Shown: positions 21,376 to 31,466, numbered from the stretch's first letter. The stretch: 64,000 bases of DNA from Rhynchopus sp. YZ270_cl-10 (GCA_964035575.1 OZ037833.1:1426001-1490000), one strand, 5' to 3'. Notes: a model not told the origin generated them from the letters alone. Program-made: numbers and translations.

Positions 21376-21445
21376 CGTCTCAGGTGTTGAACCCGGGACC
21401 GAAAGAATATCGGACCACAGTACAACACACTAGGATTTTCTGACG
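21376..21445 (-). pseudogene. Degenerate tRNA-like sequence
   Basis: The minus strand reads AATCCTAGTGTG (A-box-like) and later CGGGTTCAACACC (B-box-like), with a mispaired acceptor stem. It looks like a decayed tRNA or a tRNA-derived element. Confidence 0.4.
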
Positions 21446-21528
21446 CAAGTATTTTTTTAGTTTTTTATGGATGCGCACAGCTAAGAACCGGTCTGACAAT
21501 TTAGATCTATTTTTCGGTGTATTTATCC

Positions 21529-21590
21529 AGTTGGTCACCCGCGCCAGTACTATCCAGGCTTGGAGGTGTCTAACTTCTCAGGTAAAAACG
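21529..21590 (-). pseudogene. 5S rRNA pseudogene fragment
   Basis: GGTCACCCGCGCCAGTACTA and neighbouring bases are the reverse complement of the 3' half of the 5S genes here, with several substitutions. The 5' half is missing. It lies head-to-head with the intact 5S gene that follows. Confidence 0.75.
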
Positions 21591-21635
21591 GACTGGTAAT
21601 AAGTCTTCCCAGCTTTTCCACCCAGACCTATTATT

Positions 21636-21754
21636 GGATTCGGCCATACTCTGGTGAATACACCTCATCCCGCCTGATTTGAGAAGTTAAGCACCAGCAG
21701 GCCTGGATAGTACTGGCGTGGGTGACCAGCTGGGAAGTCCGGGTGCTTGAATCC
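21636..21754 (+). rRNA. 5S rRNA gene 1
   Basis: 119 nt. GGATTC at the 5' end pairs with GAATCC at the 3' end. GAGAAGTTAAGCACCAGCAG is the conserved helix III/box A region and GGTGACCAGCTGGGAAGTCC the loop E/helix IV region. Ends in T5. The GAATACACC...GATTTGAGAAGTTAAGC wording is close to Euglena 5S as I remember it. Confidence 0.95.
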
Positions 21755-21805
21755 TTTTTCCTTTTCTTCTGTTGTATTAGGTGTGCACATTTGAGGACGT
21801 CCAGA

Positions 21806-21841
21806 CCCTGACCCACCTCCAACAAGACGACCCTGTCTTGT
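21806..21841 (+). promoter_or_regulatory. Palindromic upstream box of RNA X B1
   Basis: ACCCACCTCCAACAAGAC, then GTCTTGT ending 23 nt before RNA X B1, although strand and neighbourhood differ from the A copies. Confidence 0.75.
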
Positions 21842-21864
21842 ATTCCGATGTTTGCTGTATGTTT

Positions 21865-22204
21865 GGGTGCTAAGTTAGTGTGCTACTTCGAAACCAAACA
21901 ACTCGTTCAGCAACAACAAAAACTTGAAAAAGACATTTCTTCCAAGGAAAATTCTTTTACAATTTTGTGTGAAGACCGGTCATGTTGCGGGCCCGATGTG
22001 GCCTGCGACGGACTACTCTCATATGATAGTAAATCCCGTACAATCTGTACAGAATATTACCATGACGATATTATTCTTACATTCGTGTAAACTAATCTTC
22101 CGATTGCGTTCTATTTCACACTTCAAATATTAGAACTGGATGTGGGGCTGCCAGTATACTGGTGGTCCCGATCCAGCACACAACGCAAGCACCCAATTTT
22201 TTTT
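21865..22204 (+). ncRNA. RNA X, copy B1 (second sequence type)
   Basis: A diverged paralogue of RNA X A1. The closing helix (GGGTGCTAAGTTAGTGTGCT with its 3' partner) and the 3' hairpin are unchanged, and the gene ends in T8. Interior hairpins keep pairing despite changed bases: GCGGGCC/GGCCTGC at 21987-22006, where type A has TTGGGCC/GGCCCAA. The hairpin GTACA-ATC-TGTAC stands where type A has CGTAC-GTTC-GTAC. These covariations and the shared promoter support a real RNA gene of about 335 nt. Confidence 0.72.
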
Positions 22205-22315
22205 GCCGCCCGTCCACAGTCCATGTGTGCACCAGTGACCACAAAACAAACCCATAAATAAAAGTTAGGCTGGAAAGTCTTGGGGACCATAAAAGGAAAG
22301 CTCAGAAAAAAACCT

Positions 22316-22387
22316 AGGCCGCTGTGGGGATTGAACCCACGACCCCATCATTACGGATGATGTGCTCTACCACTGAGCTAAACAGCC
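22316..22387 (-). tRNA. tRNA-Thr(CGT)
   Basis: 72 nt, all four arms. Anticodon loop TCCGTAA between CATCA and TGATG gives C at position 33 in place of the near-universal U. Confidence 0.88.
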
Positions 22388-22463
22388 ACATTTTAGGGAG
22401 CAAGGTGTGAAAGCTCTGAGAACCAATTTACACAGGAGAAACAAATCAGAAGAAAAAAAACTG

Positions 22464-22535
22464 TGGACCCTGAGAGGTTCGAACTCTCGGCCTCCCGTAT
22501 GCGGAACGGGCGCTCTTCCACTGAGCTAAGAGCCC
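22464..22535 (-). tRNA. tRNA-Ala(CGC)
   Basis: Loop TCCGCAT between CCCGT and ACGGG; again C33. Acceptor GGGCTCT/AGGGTCC, discriminator A. Confidence 0.9.
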
Positions 22536-22611
22536 CACAATTATGATGATTCTTTAAAACAACAAGCTTTGGGCGAAAATAGTTTTAGATGATCACACAA
22601 CGAAGAAAAAG

Positions 22612-22693
22612 TGACGAGGGTGAGGTTTGAACTCACGCCCCCGAAGAGACTACGACCTGAACGTAGCGCCTTAGACCACTCGGCCACCTCGCC
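22612..22693 (-). tRNA. tRNA-Leu(CAG)
   Basis: 82 nt with a long variable arm (TCTCTTCGGGGGC). Loop TTCAGGT, normal U33. Confidence 0.93.
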
Positions 22694-22814
22694 TTACTAG
22701 GCTTCTTCGTTAAAAATTTTTTCACCATTGCGGAGGTATGAAGGAAATTTTTGATGCGTGCTCTGTACATTTCAAAAGACCCCCTTCAAAGAAAAGAAGA
22801 TGGAGAGAAAGCAT

Positions 22815-22887
22815 GGCGCTATAGCTCAGTGGTTAGAGCGCTCGCCCAGTAAGCGAGAGGTCGAGGGTTCGATCCCCTCTAGTGCCT
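22815..22887 (+). tRNA. tRNA-Thr(AGT)
   Basis: Loop CCAGTAA between CTCGC and GCGAG: C32 and C33. In trypanosomes the cognate tRNA is C-to-U edited at 32; here 33 is also C. Confidence 0.92.
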
Positions 22888-22971
22888 TGTTTTTTGTTCA
22901 CTGTTCTATTTCTAGTCCGTTGTTAGGTCACAAACAACCTGTTCACATGTTGTCCACCATGACTCAGTATT

Positions 22972-23090
22972 GGATTCGGCCATACTCTGGTGAATACACC
23001 TCATCCCGCCTGATTTGAGAAGTTAAGCACCAGCAGGCCTGGATAGTACTGGCGTGGGTGACCAGCTGGGAAGTCCGGGTGCTTGAATCC
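22972..23090 (+). rRNA. 5S rRNA gene 2
   Basis: 119 nt, same sequence as gene 1 and followed by T5. Flanks differ from gene 1 outside the gene. Confidence 0.95.
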
Positions 23091-23745
23091 TTTTTACTAT
23101 TTTTTACTGAAGCACAAAGTTGTTCTGGATTGCTCACACAGGATCAAAAACGCGAAAACGTTGGGAATATGTGTTATTTGGGTGCTCCTGAATGCATTAT
23201 GAGGTTGGACGATTTGATTGGAGCATCAGAAGTGCCCTGATCGATTTGGCGAAAATGACCCAGTAAACTGTCTTTTTTGCCTCTATTCTGCAATAGCAAA
23301 AATGGCCAAAAACGCAAAAACGTTGGGAAAATGGGTTATTTGGGCGCTCCTGAATGCATTGTGATGTTGTAACCACAAATTGGAGTATCACACATATCCT
23401 CAGTGAAACATGGAATTTTCCCATTTTTCACCGGATATTTCGTAACAGCAAAAATGGTCAAAAACGCGAAAACGTTGGGATAATGGGTTATTCGGCTGCT
23501 CCTGAATGCATTATGATGTTGTAAACGCAAATTAGAGCATCAGAAGTGTCCTAATCGAGGTGGCTAAAATGACCCAGCAAAATGTCATATTCACCGCTAT
23601 TCTGCAATAGCCAGATCGTCAAAAATGGGAAACTAACGGGAAAATGGGATGTTTGGATGCTCCTGAATCCATTATGAAGTCGTAACCGCAAATTGGAGCA
23701 TCACACATCATGCCCTAATCACTTACTCCCAGTGAAAATTTATTT
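23091..23745. repeat. About 160-bp tandem repeats, inverted relative of the 172-bp family
   Basis: GCTCCTGAATGCATTATGA recurs near 23187, 23350, 23500 and 23668 with GATTGGAGCATCAGAAGTGC. Read in reverse, these words match the right end of the 172-bp array (GATGCTCCAATCAAATCGTC near 21050). No gene seen. Confidence 0.75.
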
Positions 23746-23796
23746 GGGATGTGTGGAATGTACAGGACTTCCCCCTGCACAGCAAAAAGGCAATAA

Positions 23797-23878
23797 CGCG
23801 GACGGCAGGATTTGAACCTGCGCGGGCAGAGCCCAATGCATTTCGAGTGCACCTCCGTAACCACTTGGATACGTCCGC
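23797..23878 (-). tRNA. tRNA-Ser(CGA)
   Basis: 82 nt, long variable arm, discriminator G, loop CTCGAAA. Confidence 0.93.
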
Positions 23879-23957
23879 TACTGTTCCTTTGCAACTTCTG
23901 GAGGAGTCACGAAAGACGAGGAGAACTGAACAAGATTCATCGAACAAAAAAAGGCTT

Positions 23958-24030
23958 TGCTCCCGGCGGGGTTTGAACCCGCGATCCCAGGCTCATAAGA
24001 CCTGTGCCTTAACCACTAGGCCACGAGAGC
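23958..24030 (-). tRNA. tRNA-Ile(TAT)
   Basis: Loop CTTATGA between CAGGT and GCCTG. Intronless, unlike many fungal and animal Ile(TAT) genes. Confidence 0.92.
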
Positions 24031-24056
24031 GTCGAGCCCTTTTATCCCTTGATAAG

Positions 24057-24127
24057 GCGACCGTGGTCTAGTGGCATGATGGACCCCTCCCAAGGGTTCG
24101 ACCCGGGTTCGATTCCCGGCGGTCGCA
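24057..24127 (+). tRNA. tRNA-Gly(CCC)
   Basis: 71 nt, loop CTCCCAA, acceptor GCGACCG/CGGTCGC. Confidence 0.93.
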
Positions 24128-24177
24128 TAGCCTTTTTTAAGCCGGGCATGTAGAAAACATTGTTGGAAGTAATTAGA

Positions 24178-24250
24178 AGCAGAGTGGCGCAGTGGTCAGC
24201 GCGGTGGGCTCATAACCCACAGGTCATAGGATCGAAACCTATCTCTGCTA
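24178..24250 (+). tRNA. Initiator tRNA-Met(CAT)
   Basis: AGCAGAG acceptor with A1-T72 and a GGATCGAAACC T-loop (A54, A60), the eukaryotic initiator hallmarks. Anticodon stem TGGG/CCCA, loop CTCATAA. Confidence 0.95.
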
Positions 24251-24351
24251 GATAACCTTTTTCGATGAACCCATTTTTTTGACCTGAAAAAAATTTTTTG
24301 CACACCAAAAAAAAGTTGGTCAGACCCTTGCCAACATCTCACTAAGTTTGG

Positions 24352-24424
24352 GCAGCTATCGTCTAGTGGTTAGGACGTCCGCCTTACACGCGGAAGATCG
24401 CTGGTTCAATCCCAGCTAGTTGTA
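24352..24424 (+). tRNA. tRNA-Val(TAC)
   Basis: Loop CTTACAC between TCCGC and GCGGA; acceptor with two G-T pairs. Confidence 0.92.
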
Positions 24425-24516
24425 CTTTTCATTTTTGAATTTCCTTCACAATTTTTTACAGGTGGTGTTGACTGTGATGGGACACTTCCTTAAAGCGAGA
24501 AAAGAATATGAAACAA

Positions 24517-24589
24517 GCCCCATTGGCGCAATGGATAGCGCGTTGGACTTCTAATCCAAAGGTTGTGGGTTCGAGTCCCACATGGGGTA
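24517..24589 (+). tRNA. tRNA-Arg(TCT)
   Basis: Loop CTTCTAA between TTGGA and TCCAA; G1-T72 wobble at the acceptor end. Confidence 0.92.
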
Positions 24590-24677
24590 ATTCTTTTCTT
24601 TGTTTTTTATTTTTCAGATTCGGTGCGATTGAAGACTTTCTCTGGACGCATTCTTTTTAAAAACAGGCTTCATTGTA

Positions 24678-24704
24678 TCCTCGGTAGTATAGAGGTCAGT
24701 ATTT
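24678..24704 (+). pseudogene. tRNA-Asp(GTC), 5' part, split by two insertions
   Basis: Nucleotides 1-27 of tRNA-Asp. The remaining 45 nt lie at 28423-28467 after 3718 bp of inserted DNA. The same gene is whole at 56441-56512. The octamer CAGTATTT (nt 20-27) is the target duplication. Confidence 0.92.
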
Positions 24705-27133
24705 GGCGACTCACCAGTACAGAATGGTGGAATCCAGCACAGAATGGTGACCCAAAAACCAGCACAGAATGGACGGACTCAGACTTGACCCACTTACAGG
24801 CCAAAAAAAATTTTTCTACACAAAAAATTTTTTTTTTCACAGAGCAAGATTTTTGAGAAAATTTTTCAGGCCAAAACTTTGTCTAACCTGAAAATGACAA
24901 AAAGTTTCACCTACACCAGCCAGTTAACACAACCTAGAACCAGATAACGCTGCCCGAACCCCGCGCACCCGCACAACCACACGAACCAGCTAGTGACCGC
25001 AAACCCGCGCACCCGTCAACCCGCAAACCCGCACAACCACCAGCCAGATAACGCAACCTAGAACCAGTAGGTTCCCGCACACCCGCACCCAAGAGCCAGC
25101 TTATCGACCACACGAACCAGCTAGGGACCGCAAACCCGCGCACCCGTCAACCCGCAAACCCGCACAACCACCAGCCAGATAACGCAACCTAGAACCAGCA
25201 GGGTCCCGTGCACCCGCACCCACCAGCCAGCTTATTAACCACACGAACAACAAAAACTGCACCCTCTGGGGTTTGAACCTCCGACCAGTAGTAATATGTA
25301 GTGTGCGGAACCTGTGTGGTAACCACTAGGACACTATCTCTACTTTAATGGAAATCCTTATTGCTGACGAAGCATCCAAGTGGGCACCACAAGGGTTGTT
25401 CACATTCTATTTTCCCAGTGGTCGGAGGTTCAAACCCCAGAAGCAGCAGTTTTTGTTTCCCCTAACAAATCCTTAAGGAAAAGTGAATTATGGATTGCTA
25501 AGGATTTCCCAGCCATTCCATTCTGTGCTGGTGTTTCAGAAAAGTGCACTTTTTCGTTACGAACCAAAAAAGTGCACTTTTCTGAATCACCAGCACAGAA
25601 TGGAATGGCTGGGAAATCCTTAGCAATCCATAATTCACTTTTCCCTAAGGATTTGTTAGGGGAAACAAAAACTGCTGGTTCTGGGGTTTGAACCTACGAC
25701 ACCGAAGAAACTCTTATGTTTGGAATCTGTGTGCTACACACTGGGACACTTAGTCCGCCTTAGTGAAAATCCTTATGCAAGACAAAGTATCCAAGTGAGT
25801 ACTACACAGGTTCCGTGCACTGTATGAAATTGGTGGTCGGAGGTTCAAACCCCAGAACCAGCAGTTTTTGTTTCCCTTAGCAAATCCTTAAGGAAAAGTG
25901 AATTATGGATTGCTAAGGAGTTCCCAGCCATTCCATTCTGTGCTGGTGTTTCAGAAAAGTGCACTTTTTCGTTACGAACCAAAAAAGTGCACTTTTCTGA
26001 ATCACCAGCACAGAATGGAATGGCTGGGGAATCCTTAAGGATCCATAATTCACTTTTCCCCTAGCAAATCCTTAGGGAAAAGTGAATTATGGATTGCTAA
26101 GGATTTCCCAGCCATTCCATTCTGTGCTGGTGTTTCAGAAAAGTGCACTTTTTTGGTTCGTAACGAAAAAGTGCACTTTTCTGAAACACCAGCACAGAAT
26201 GGAATGGCTGGGAAATCCTTAAGGATCCATAATTCACTTTTCCTTAAGGATTTGTTAGGGGAAACAAAAACTGCTGGTTCTGGGGTTTGAACCTACGACA
26301 CCGAAGAAACTCTTATGTATGAAACCTGTGTGCTACACACTGGGACACTTAGTCCGCCTTAGTGAAAATCCTTATGCAAGACAAAGTATCCAAGTGAGTA
26401 CTACACAGGTTCCGTGCACTGTATGAAATTGGTGGTCGGAGGTTCCAACCCCAGAACCAGCAGTTTTTGTTTCCCTTAGCAAATCCTTAAGGAAAAGTGA
26501 ATTATGGATCACTCAGGATTTCCCAGCCATTCCATTCTGTGCTGGTGTTTCAGAAAAGTGCACTTTTTTGGTTCGGAACGAAAAAGTGCACTTTTTTGAA
26601 ACACCAGCACAGAATGGAATGGCTGGGGAATCCTTAAGGATCCATAATTCACTTTTCCTTAAGGATTTGTTAGGGGAAAAGTGAATTATGGATTGCTAAG
26701 GATTCCCCAGCTATTCCATTCTGTGCTGGTGTTTCAGAAAAGTGCACTTTTTGGTTCGTAACGAAAAAGTGTACTTTTTTGAAACACCAGCACAGAATGG
26801 AATGGCTGCGGAATCCTGAGCAATCCATAATTCACTTTTCCTTAAGGATTTGTTAGGAGAGGAAAAAAAACTCCTGACCCGGGTATTGAATTTCGGATCA
26901 TTTTCTCAGTCAAAATGCCAGCACAGAATGGAAACGAAAAGCCAGTACAGAATGGAAATCAAAAATTTTCTGAAAAACCAGCACAGAATGGAAACGAAAA
27001 GCCAGCACAGAATGGAACACGGCTATAAGGCTCCGACTATTCCATTCTGTGCTGGTTTTTCGTTTCCATTCTGTGCTGGTTTTTTTGGGCCCATTCTGTG
27101 CCAAATTTTGCGGGCCTGTACTGGAGGATGGCC
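24705..27133. mobile_element. Element A1: 2429-bp non-coding TIR element in tRNA-Asp
   Basis: Left end GGCGACTCACCAGTACAG; right end, reversed, GGCCATCCTCCAGTACAG: an imperfect inverted repeat, 14 of 18 matching. Flanked by CAGTATTT at 24697-24704 and 27134-27141. Inside are dozens of CAGCACAGAATGG words in both orientations, and a run of HGGGTGCG-type GC-rich minisatellite (24910-25220). Several near-perfect palindromes of about 200 bp centre on TTCGTTACGAAC-like cores near 25555, 25975, 26160, 26575 and 26765. Between these lie tRNA-like pieces with A- and B-box wording (minus 25262-25345 and 25680-25755). No transposase is present. TIR plus 8-bp duplication fits a non-autonomous DNA transposon; superfamily unknown. 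Confidence 0.85.
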
Positions 27134-27141
27134 CAGTATTT

Positions 27142-28414
27142 GGCCATACTGACTTACATGGTTATGGGAAAACTTACATGTTTATGGAAAAAACTGACTT
27201 ACATGTTTATGAAAAACATGACTTACATGTTTATTAAGCCGGGGATTTTTGTGTACAAATAAACATGTAAGTCATGTTTTTCATAACCATGTAAGTCATG
27301 TTGAGATTTTTGCCGGTTCATAACCATGTAAGTCATGTTTTTCATAAACATGTAAGTCAGTTTTTTTTTGAGGTCAGGTCGACATTCAATACCCGGGTCG
27401 GGAACATATTTCTGCCACTTAGCCAAAAACTGACTTGTCTCGGGGGTTGAACCCGCTACCATAAGAAAAATTTTACCTGCGTGGTAACCACTCGGCTACA
27501 CTGTCTCATACTTCTCACACAGTTTTTCTGAAGAGGTCCTGACCAAATGCGGGTTCTAGGTTACGTTATCTGACTGGTGGTTGTGCGGGTTTGCGGGTTT
27601 GCGGGTGCGCGGGTTTGCGGGTTCGAGGTTGCGTTATCTGGCTGGTGTGGTAGTGCGGGTGCGCGGGGTTCGGGCAACGTTATCTGGTTCGTGGGTTAAT
27701 AAGCTGGCTGGTGGGTGCGGGTGCGCGGGAACCTGCTGGTTCTAGGTTGCGTTATCTGGCTGGTGTGGTTGTGCGGGTGTGCGGGTTGACGGGTGCGCGG
27801 GTTTGCGGTCCCTAGCTGGTTCGTGTGGTTGTGCGGGTGCGCGGGGTTCGGGCAACGTTATCTGGCTGGTGTGGTTAATAAGCTGGCTGGTGGGTGCGGG
27901 TGCGCGGGAACCTGCTGGTTCTAGGTTGCGTTATCCGGCTGGTGTGGTGGTGCGGGTGCGCGGGGTTCGGGCAACGTTATCTGGTTCGTGGGTTAATAAG
28001 CTGGCTGGTGGGTGCGGGTGCGCGGGAACCTGCTGGTTCTAGGTTGCGTTATCTGGTTCGTGTGGCTGATAGGGTTCTCGGGGGACAGTTACTTAGCTGG
28101 CTCGTGTGCTATGTTATGTGGGTGAACACCATCAGTATCCTTCCCCACGGACTAAGGGTAAAACACTTTGCACACAGACACAAAAATTTTGCCAGAGGTC
28201 TTCATAAGAAATTTTTCACAGGCAAAAAAAAAAATTTTTTTTTCGAACGAGCTTTTTCTGAAGAAAAATTTTTTTTGTGTAGAAAAAATTTTTTGGCCTG
28301 TAAGTGGGTCAACCTGAAAATCCATAAACATGTAAGTTTCCCACCATAAACATGTAAGTCATGTTTTTCCCAAAACATGTAAGTGGATCCCAAAACATGT
28401 AAGTCATGGTCACC
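27142..28414. mobile_element. Element B1: 1273-bp non-coding TIR element in tRNA-Asp
   Basis: Starts GGCCATACTGACTTACATG and ends, read reversed, GGTGACCATGACTTACATG. Flanked by the same CAGTATTT at 27134-27141 and 28415-28422. Interior: ACATGTAAGTCA words in both orientations, a tRNA-like piece on the minus strand (about 27430-27510, with TAGCCGAGTGG and GGTTCAACCCC), and a GC-rich minisatellite at 27545-28070. That minisatellite is the reverse complement of the one in element A. Both families also share the TTACAGGCC / A-T-rich motif. Confidence 0.8.
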
Positions 28415-28422
28415 CAGTATTT

Positions 28423-28467
28423 CCGCCTGTCACGCGGAAGACCCGGGTTCAATTCCCGGCCGGGGAA
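28423..28467 (+). pseudogene. tRNA-Asp(GTC), 3' part
   Basis: Nucleotides 28-72/73 of the split gene at 24678, including the anticodon loop CTGTCAC and the T arm. Confidence 0.9.
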
Positions 28468-28570
28468 CTCTTTTTATGTGTTGTGTTTTCTTCTGTTTCT
28501 CTCTTTTTCTCCGTTTTGGTTGTCCTTTCTCATCGTTCTCATTTCATTTCTAATATAAATCTGTTGGCAA

Positions 28571-28652
28571 GGCAGGATGGCCGAGAGGTCTAAGGCGGAG
28601 GACTCAAGTTCCTTTCTCTTCGGAGGCGTGGGTTCAAACCCCACTCCTGTCA
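28571..28652 (+). tRNA. tRNA-Leu(CAA)
   Basis: 82 nt, loop CTCAAGT, long variable arm TTTCTCTTCGGAGGC, no intron. Confidence 0.93.
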
Positions 28653-28761
28653 CACTTTTTTCCTTCTGTTGTCCAGAATCAATTTTTCAAGGAATCAGTT
28701 TTTTCACAATTTGTTTTTTCTGTCCACATTTTTTTGTGACACAAAATCTCGAAAAAAAGAG

Positions 28762-28833
28762 GGGCTCAGCAGGGAATCGAACCCTGGACCTCTCGCACCC
28801 AAAGCGAGAATCATGCCACTAGACCACTAAGCC
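28762..28833 (-). tRNA. tRNA-Pro(TGG)
   Basis: Loop TTTGGGT between CTCGC and GCGAG, discriminator C. Confidence 0.93.
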
Positions 28834-28954
28834 TTCGTTTTGTACCCATATTCCCATTTTCTTCTGTCCAAAATTTTTTTTATTTTGACACAGTTTTGGA
28901 TTTTGGGCGGTGAATGCACACACCATCTCGTTTCTATGAACCATATAAATGTCA

Positions 28955-29028
28955 GCACCTATGGTCTAGTTGGTTATGACGCCTCGTTAACACCGAGGAG
29001 GTCTCCGGTTCAAACCCGGATAGGTGTA
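28955..29028 (+). tRNA. tRNA-Val(AAC)
   Basis: Loop TTAACAC between CCTCG and CGAGG; A34 probably becomes inosine as in other eukaryotes. Confidence 0.93.
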
Positions 29029-29029
29029 C

Positions 29030-29655
29030 ACTTCTTTTTGTGTGTTTGTTTTTTGGCCTTGTATTGCCCATTTTTTTTGGGGGTGAGAGCACATCCGCAA
29101 ACACGTGTCATAATGCTAACGTTTGCGGCTGTGCTACTCTGCCAATTTTTTTGGATTTGGTGAAAAATGGTACCAAAATCAAATCCTGGAGCGATCAGTT
29201 TTTTGTTGCCGGAAGCACATGCGGAAATGGGTGGGAATTCCTTAACATTTCCACATGTGCTTCCTTTTCAGTCCTTTCCATCTCGAACGAACTTTGATCA
29301 GTGGGAACATGAAACAGACTGACTTATGTGTTATGACATAGCATCTCAGCTCAACCTGATTGCAGGCCAAAAAATAATTTTCGGCCAAAATTTTTTTTAA
29401 GTTTTTGTTGCCAGAAGCCATATGCTGAAACTTGCACAACACACAGTGAGCTGTGCGCCCACAACGGAGGGCCTGTTCTGTGCGCCCACAATGGGGGGGT
29501 GTTCTGTGCGCCCATATCGGGGTCTGCGCTGTGCGCCCGACGTACCAAAAAATTTTCGTCCAAAAAATTGGGATGTAGTAGCACAGCGCACTTTTCCAAT
29601 GTAGTAGCACAGCGCACATTGAAAATTGTTATTAGAGTTGAGGGGAAAAAAGAGA
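29030..29655. other. Spacer with TGTGCGCCCA repeats
   Basis: No gene seen. Four CTGTGCGCCC words between 29450 and 29540 face two AGCACAGCGCAC words at 29578-29612. The interval 29330-29620 may be another small non-coding element, but no clear ends or target duplication were found. Confidence 0.45.
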
Positions 29656-29657
29656 AG

Positions 29658-29674
29658 TGCCTCCACCTGGGATT

Positions 29675-29723
<49 letters not shown>

Positions 29724-29730
29724 AAGAGGC
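29658..29730 (-). tRNA. tRNA-Phe(GAA)
   Basis: Loop CTGAAGA between TCAGA and TCTGA. Confidence 0.92.
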
Positions 29731-29808
29731 CTTGTTTTAGGGTATGTATATTTTTTACACGGCCAACATTTTTTGAACAGGCCAAAGCCAAAGTAGTAGA
29801 AAAAGTAT

Positions 29809-29881
29809 TGGTCGTGACAGGGCTCGAACCTGGGACCGTTGGCTTATTAGACCAATGCTCTACCGACTGAGCTACACGACC
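29809..29881 (-). tRNA. tRNA-Ile(AAT)
   Basis: Loop CTAATAA between TTGGT and GCCAA. Confidence 0.93.
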
Positions 29882-29984
29882 GACAATAATGACGAAAGGA
29901 ATCGCCAACCTGGGGTACGCACTATTTTTTTCTATTGTGCACAAAACTGTACATTTTTGCATGACATCATCTTACCGATGTTCC

Positions 29985-30640
29985 ACAATAGCAAAATGGT
30001 CAAAAATGCGAAAACCTTGCGAAAATGGGTTATTTGGGTGCTCTTGAATCCATTATGAGGTTGAACGATGTGATTAGAGCATCAGAAGTACCCTGATCGA
30101 GTTGATGAAAATGACCCAGTAAACTGCCTATTGTACTGCCATTCCACAATGGCAAAAATGGTCAAAAAGGCGAAAACGTTGGGAAAATGGGTTTTTTGAG
30201 CTCTCCTGAATGCATTATGAGGTCAGAATCGCAAATTGGAGCACCAGAAGTGCCCTGATCGAGTTGGCGAAAATGACCCAGTAAAATGACTTTTGTGCCA
30301 CCATTCCACGAATGGCAAAATGTTCAAAAATGTGAAAATATTGGGAAAACGGGTTATTCGGCTGCTCATGAAGCCATTATGAGGTCAGAATCGCCAATTG
30401 GAGCATCAGAAGTGTCCTGATAGAGTTGGTTAAAATGACCCACTAAAATGCCCATTGTACCACTATTGCGCAAGAGCAAAATGCTCAAAAATGTGAAAAC
30501 GTTGGGAAAATGGGTTATTCGGATGTTCCTGAACGCATTATGAGGTCAGACTCGCCAATCGGACCATCACACACATCCTCATCGCTAAAAGACCCTCAAA
30601 ATCACAGGTACGACGCAATGGTGTCAGTTCATATTTTTGT
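29985..30640. repeat. About 160-bp tandem repeats (second array)
   Basis: Same family and orientation as 23091-23745: CATTATGAGGTCAGAATCGC and GGGAAAATGGGTTATT recur four times. No gene seen. Confidence 0.75.
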
Positions 30641-30689
30641 GTGTTGACTGTCCCAACCAAAAAATAATCAACAAAATATGGCAAAAAAA

Positions 30690-30761
30690 TGGACATTGAG
30701 GGGTTCGAACCCTCGGCCTCCCGTATGCAGAACGGGCGCTCTACCACTGAGCTAAACGCCC
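30690..30761 (-). tRNA. tRNA-Ala(TGC)
   Basis: Loop TCTGCAT between CCCGT and ACGGG; C33. Confidence 0.92.
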
Positions 30762-30874
30762 CTGATAAATGTCCCTCAAGGAGAGGTACTTGGGGCACTT
30801 TCTGTTCGTCTTTTTGTCAATTTTTTTCAAGAACGCAACAAGCCTTGAAATTGACTCTTTCCTTTAAAACGAAT

Positions 30875-30946
30875 GCCCGCCTAGCTCAGCGGTAGAGCGT
30901 TGGACTTTTAATCCAATGGTCGTGGGTTCGATCCCCACGGCGGGTG
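30875..30946 (+). tRNA. tRNA-Lys(TTT)
   Basis: Loop CTTTTAA, normal U33; acceptor GCCCGCC/GGCGGGT. Confidence 0.93.
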
Positions 30947-31023
30947 CCTACTTTTTTGGATCAATTGGATTCTCTTTTTTGTGCTCATTTTCAGGATCTG
31001 GGGCGTTGTGCTTCCTCAACTAT

Positions 31024-31105
31024 GCTGACGTATCCAAGTGGTTACGGAGGTGGACTTGAAATCCACTGGGCTCTGCCCGCGCAGGTTCGAACCCTGCCGT
31101 CAGCG
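31024..31105 (+). tRNA. tRNA-Ser(TGA)
   Basis: 82 nt, loop CTTGAAA, discriminator G. Confidence 0.93.
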
Positions 31106-31219
31106 TTCTTTACCTTTTCGTTTGATTTCTGTGATCTATGTTTTGTCATCAAATGCAGAGATTGAAGATGTGTGTGACAAAGCTCCAAAAAATATTGAAA
31201 ACACTTGGAAAAAGAAAAG

Positions 31220-31291
31220 TTCTCCCACGCGGGTTTGAACCGCGGCTACTGGATTCAAAGTCCAGGGTGCTAACCACTACACCATAGGAGA
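31220..31291 (-). tRNA. tRNA-Gln(TTG)
   Basis: Loop CTTTGAA between CTGGA and TCCAG. Confidence 0.93.
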
Positions 31292-31393
31292 GATAATCCG
31301 GATCCTTTTGTTCACACAACAACGATGGAAAATTTGGTGGTTGCAGGTACACACAAGTACCCCACAATGATTCTTTGATTTAAGTTAATATGA

Positions 31394-31466
31394 GCCTCCC
31401 TAGCTCAGTCGGTAGAGCGCAAGGCCCTTAACCTTGTGGTCGCGGGTTCGAGCCCCGCGGGAGGTG
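31394..31466 (+). tRNA. tRNA-Lys(CTT), copy 1
   Basis: Loop CCCTTAA between CAAGG and CCTTG; C33, unlike Lys(TTT). A second, identical gene lies at 36560. Confidence 0.92.

Larger units (their letters stand above)
19939..24704. repeat. Segmental duplication, left part (copy at 51702-56467)
   Basis: Constant offset of 31763. Includes the 172-bp array, 5S genes 1-2, RNA X B1 and ten tRNA genes. No difference noticed by eye. Confidence 0.9.

Noticed and set aside
22316-22387. Reading the anticodon as CCG (Arg) to restore U33
   Set aside because: It would put a pyrimidine at 37 and break the 5-bp anticodon stem; Thr(CGT) with C33 fits better.
24910-25220. GC-rich CCCGCACAACC run as a CpG promoter or telomere-like sequence
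   Set aside because: It is an internal minisatellite shared by elements A and B, with no TTAGGG-type unit.
26910-27104. Repeat-rich frames such as STEWKRKTSTEW
   Set aside because: Translation of the CAGCACAGAATGG repeats in element A; both strands give similar repetitive peptides.
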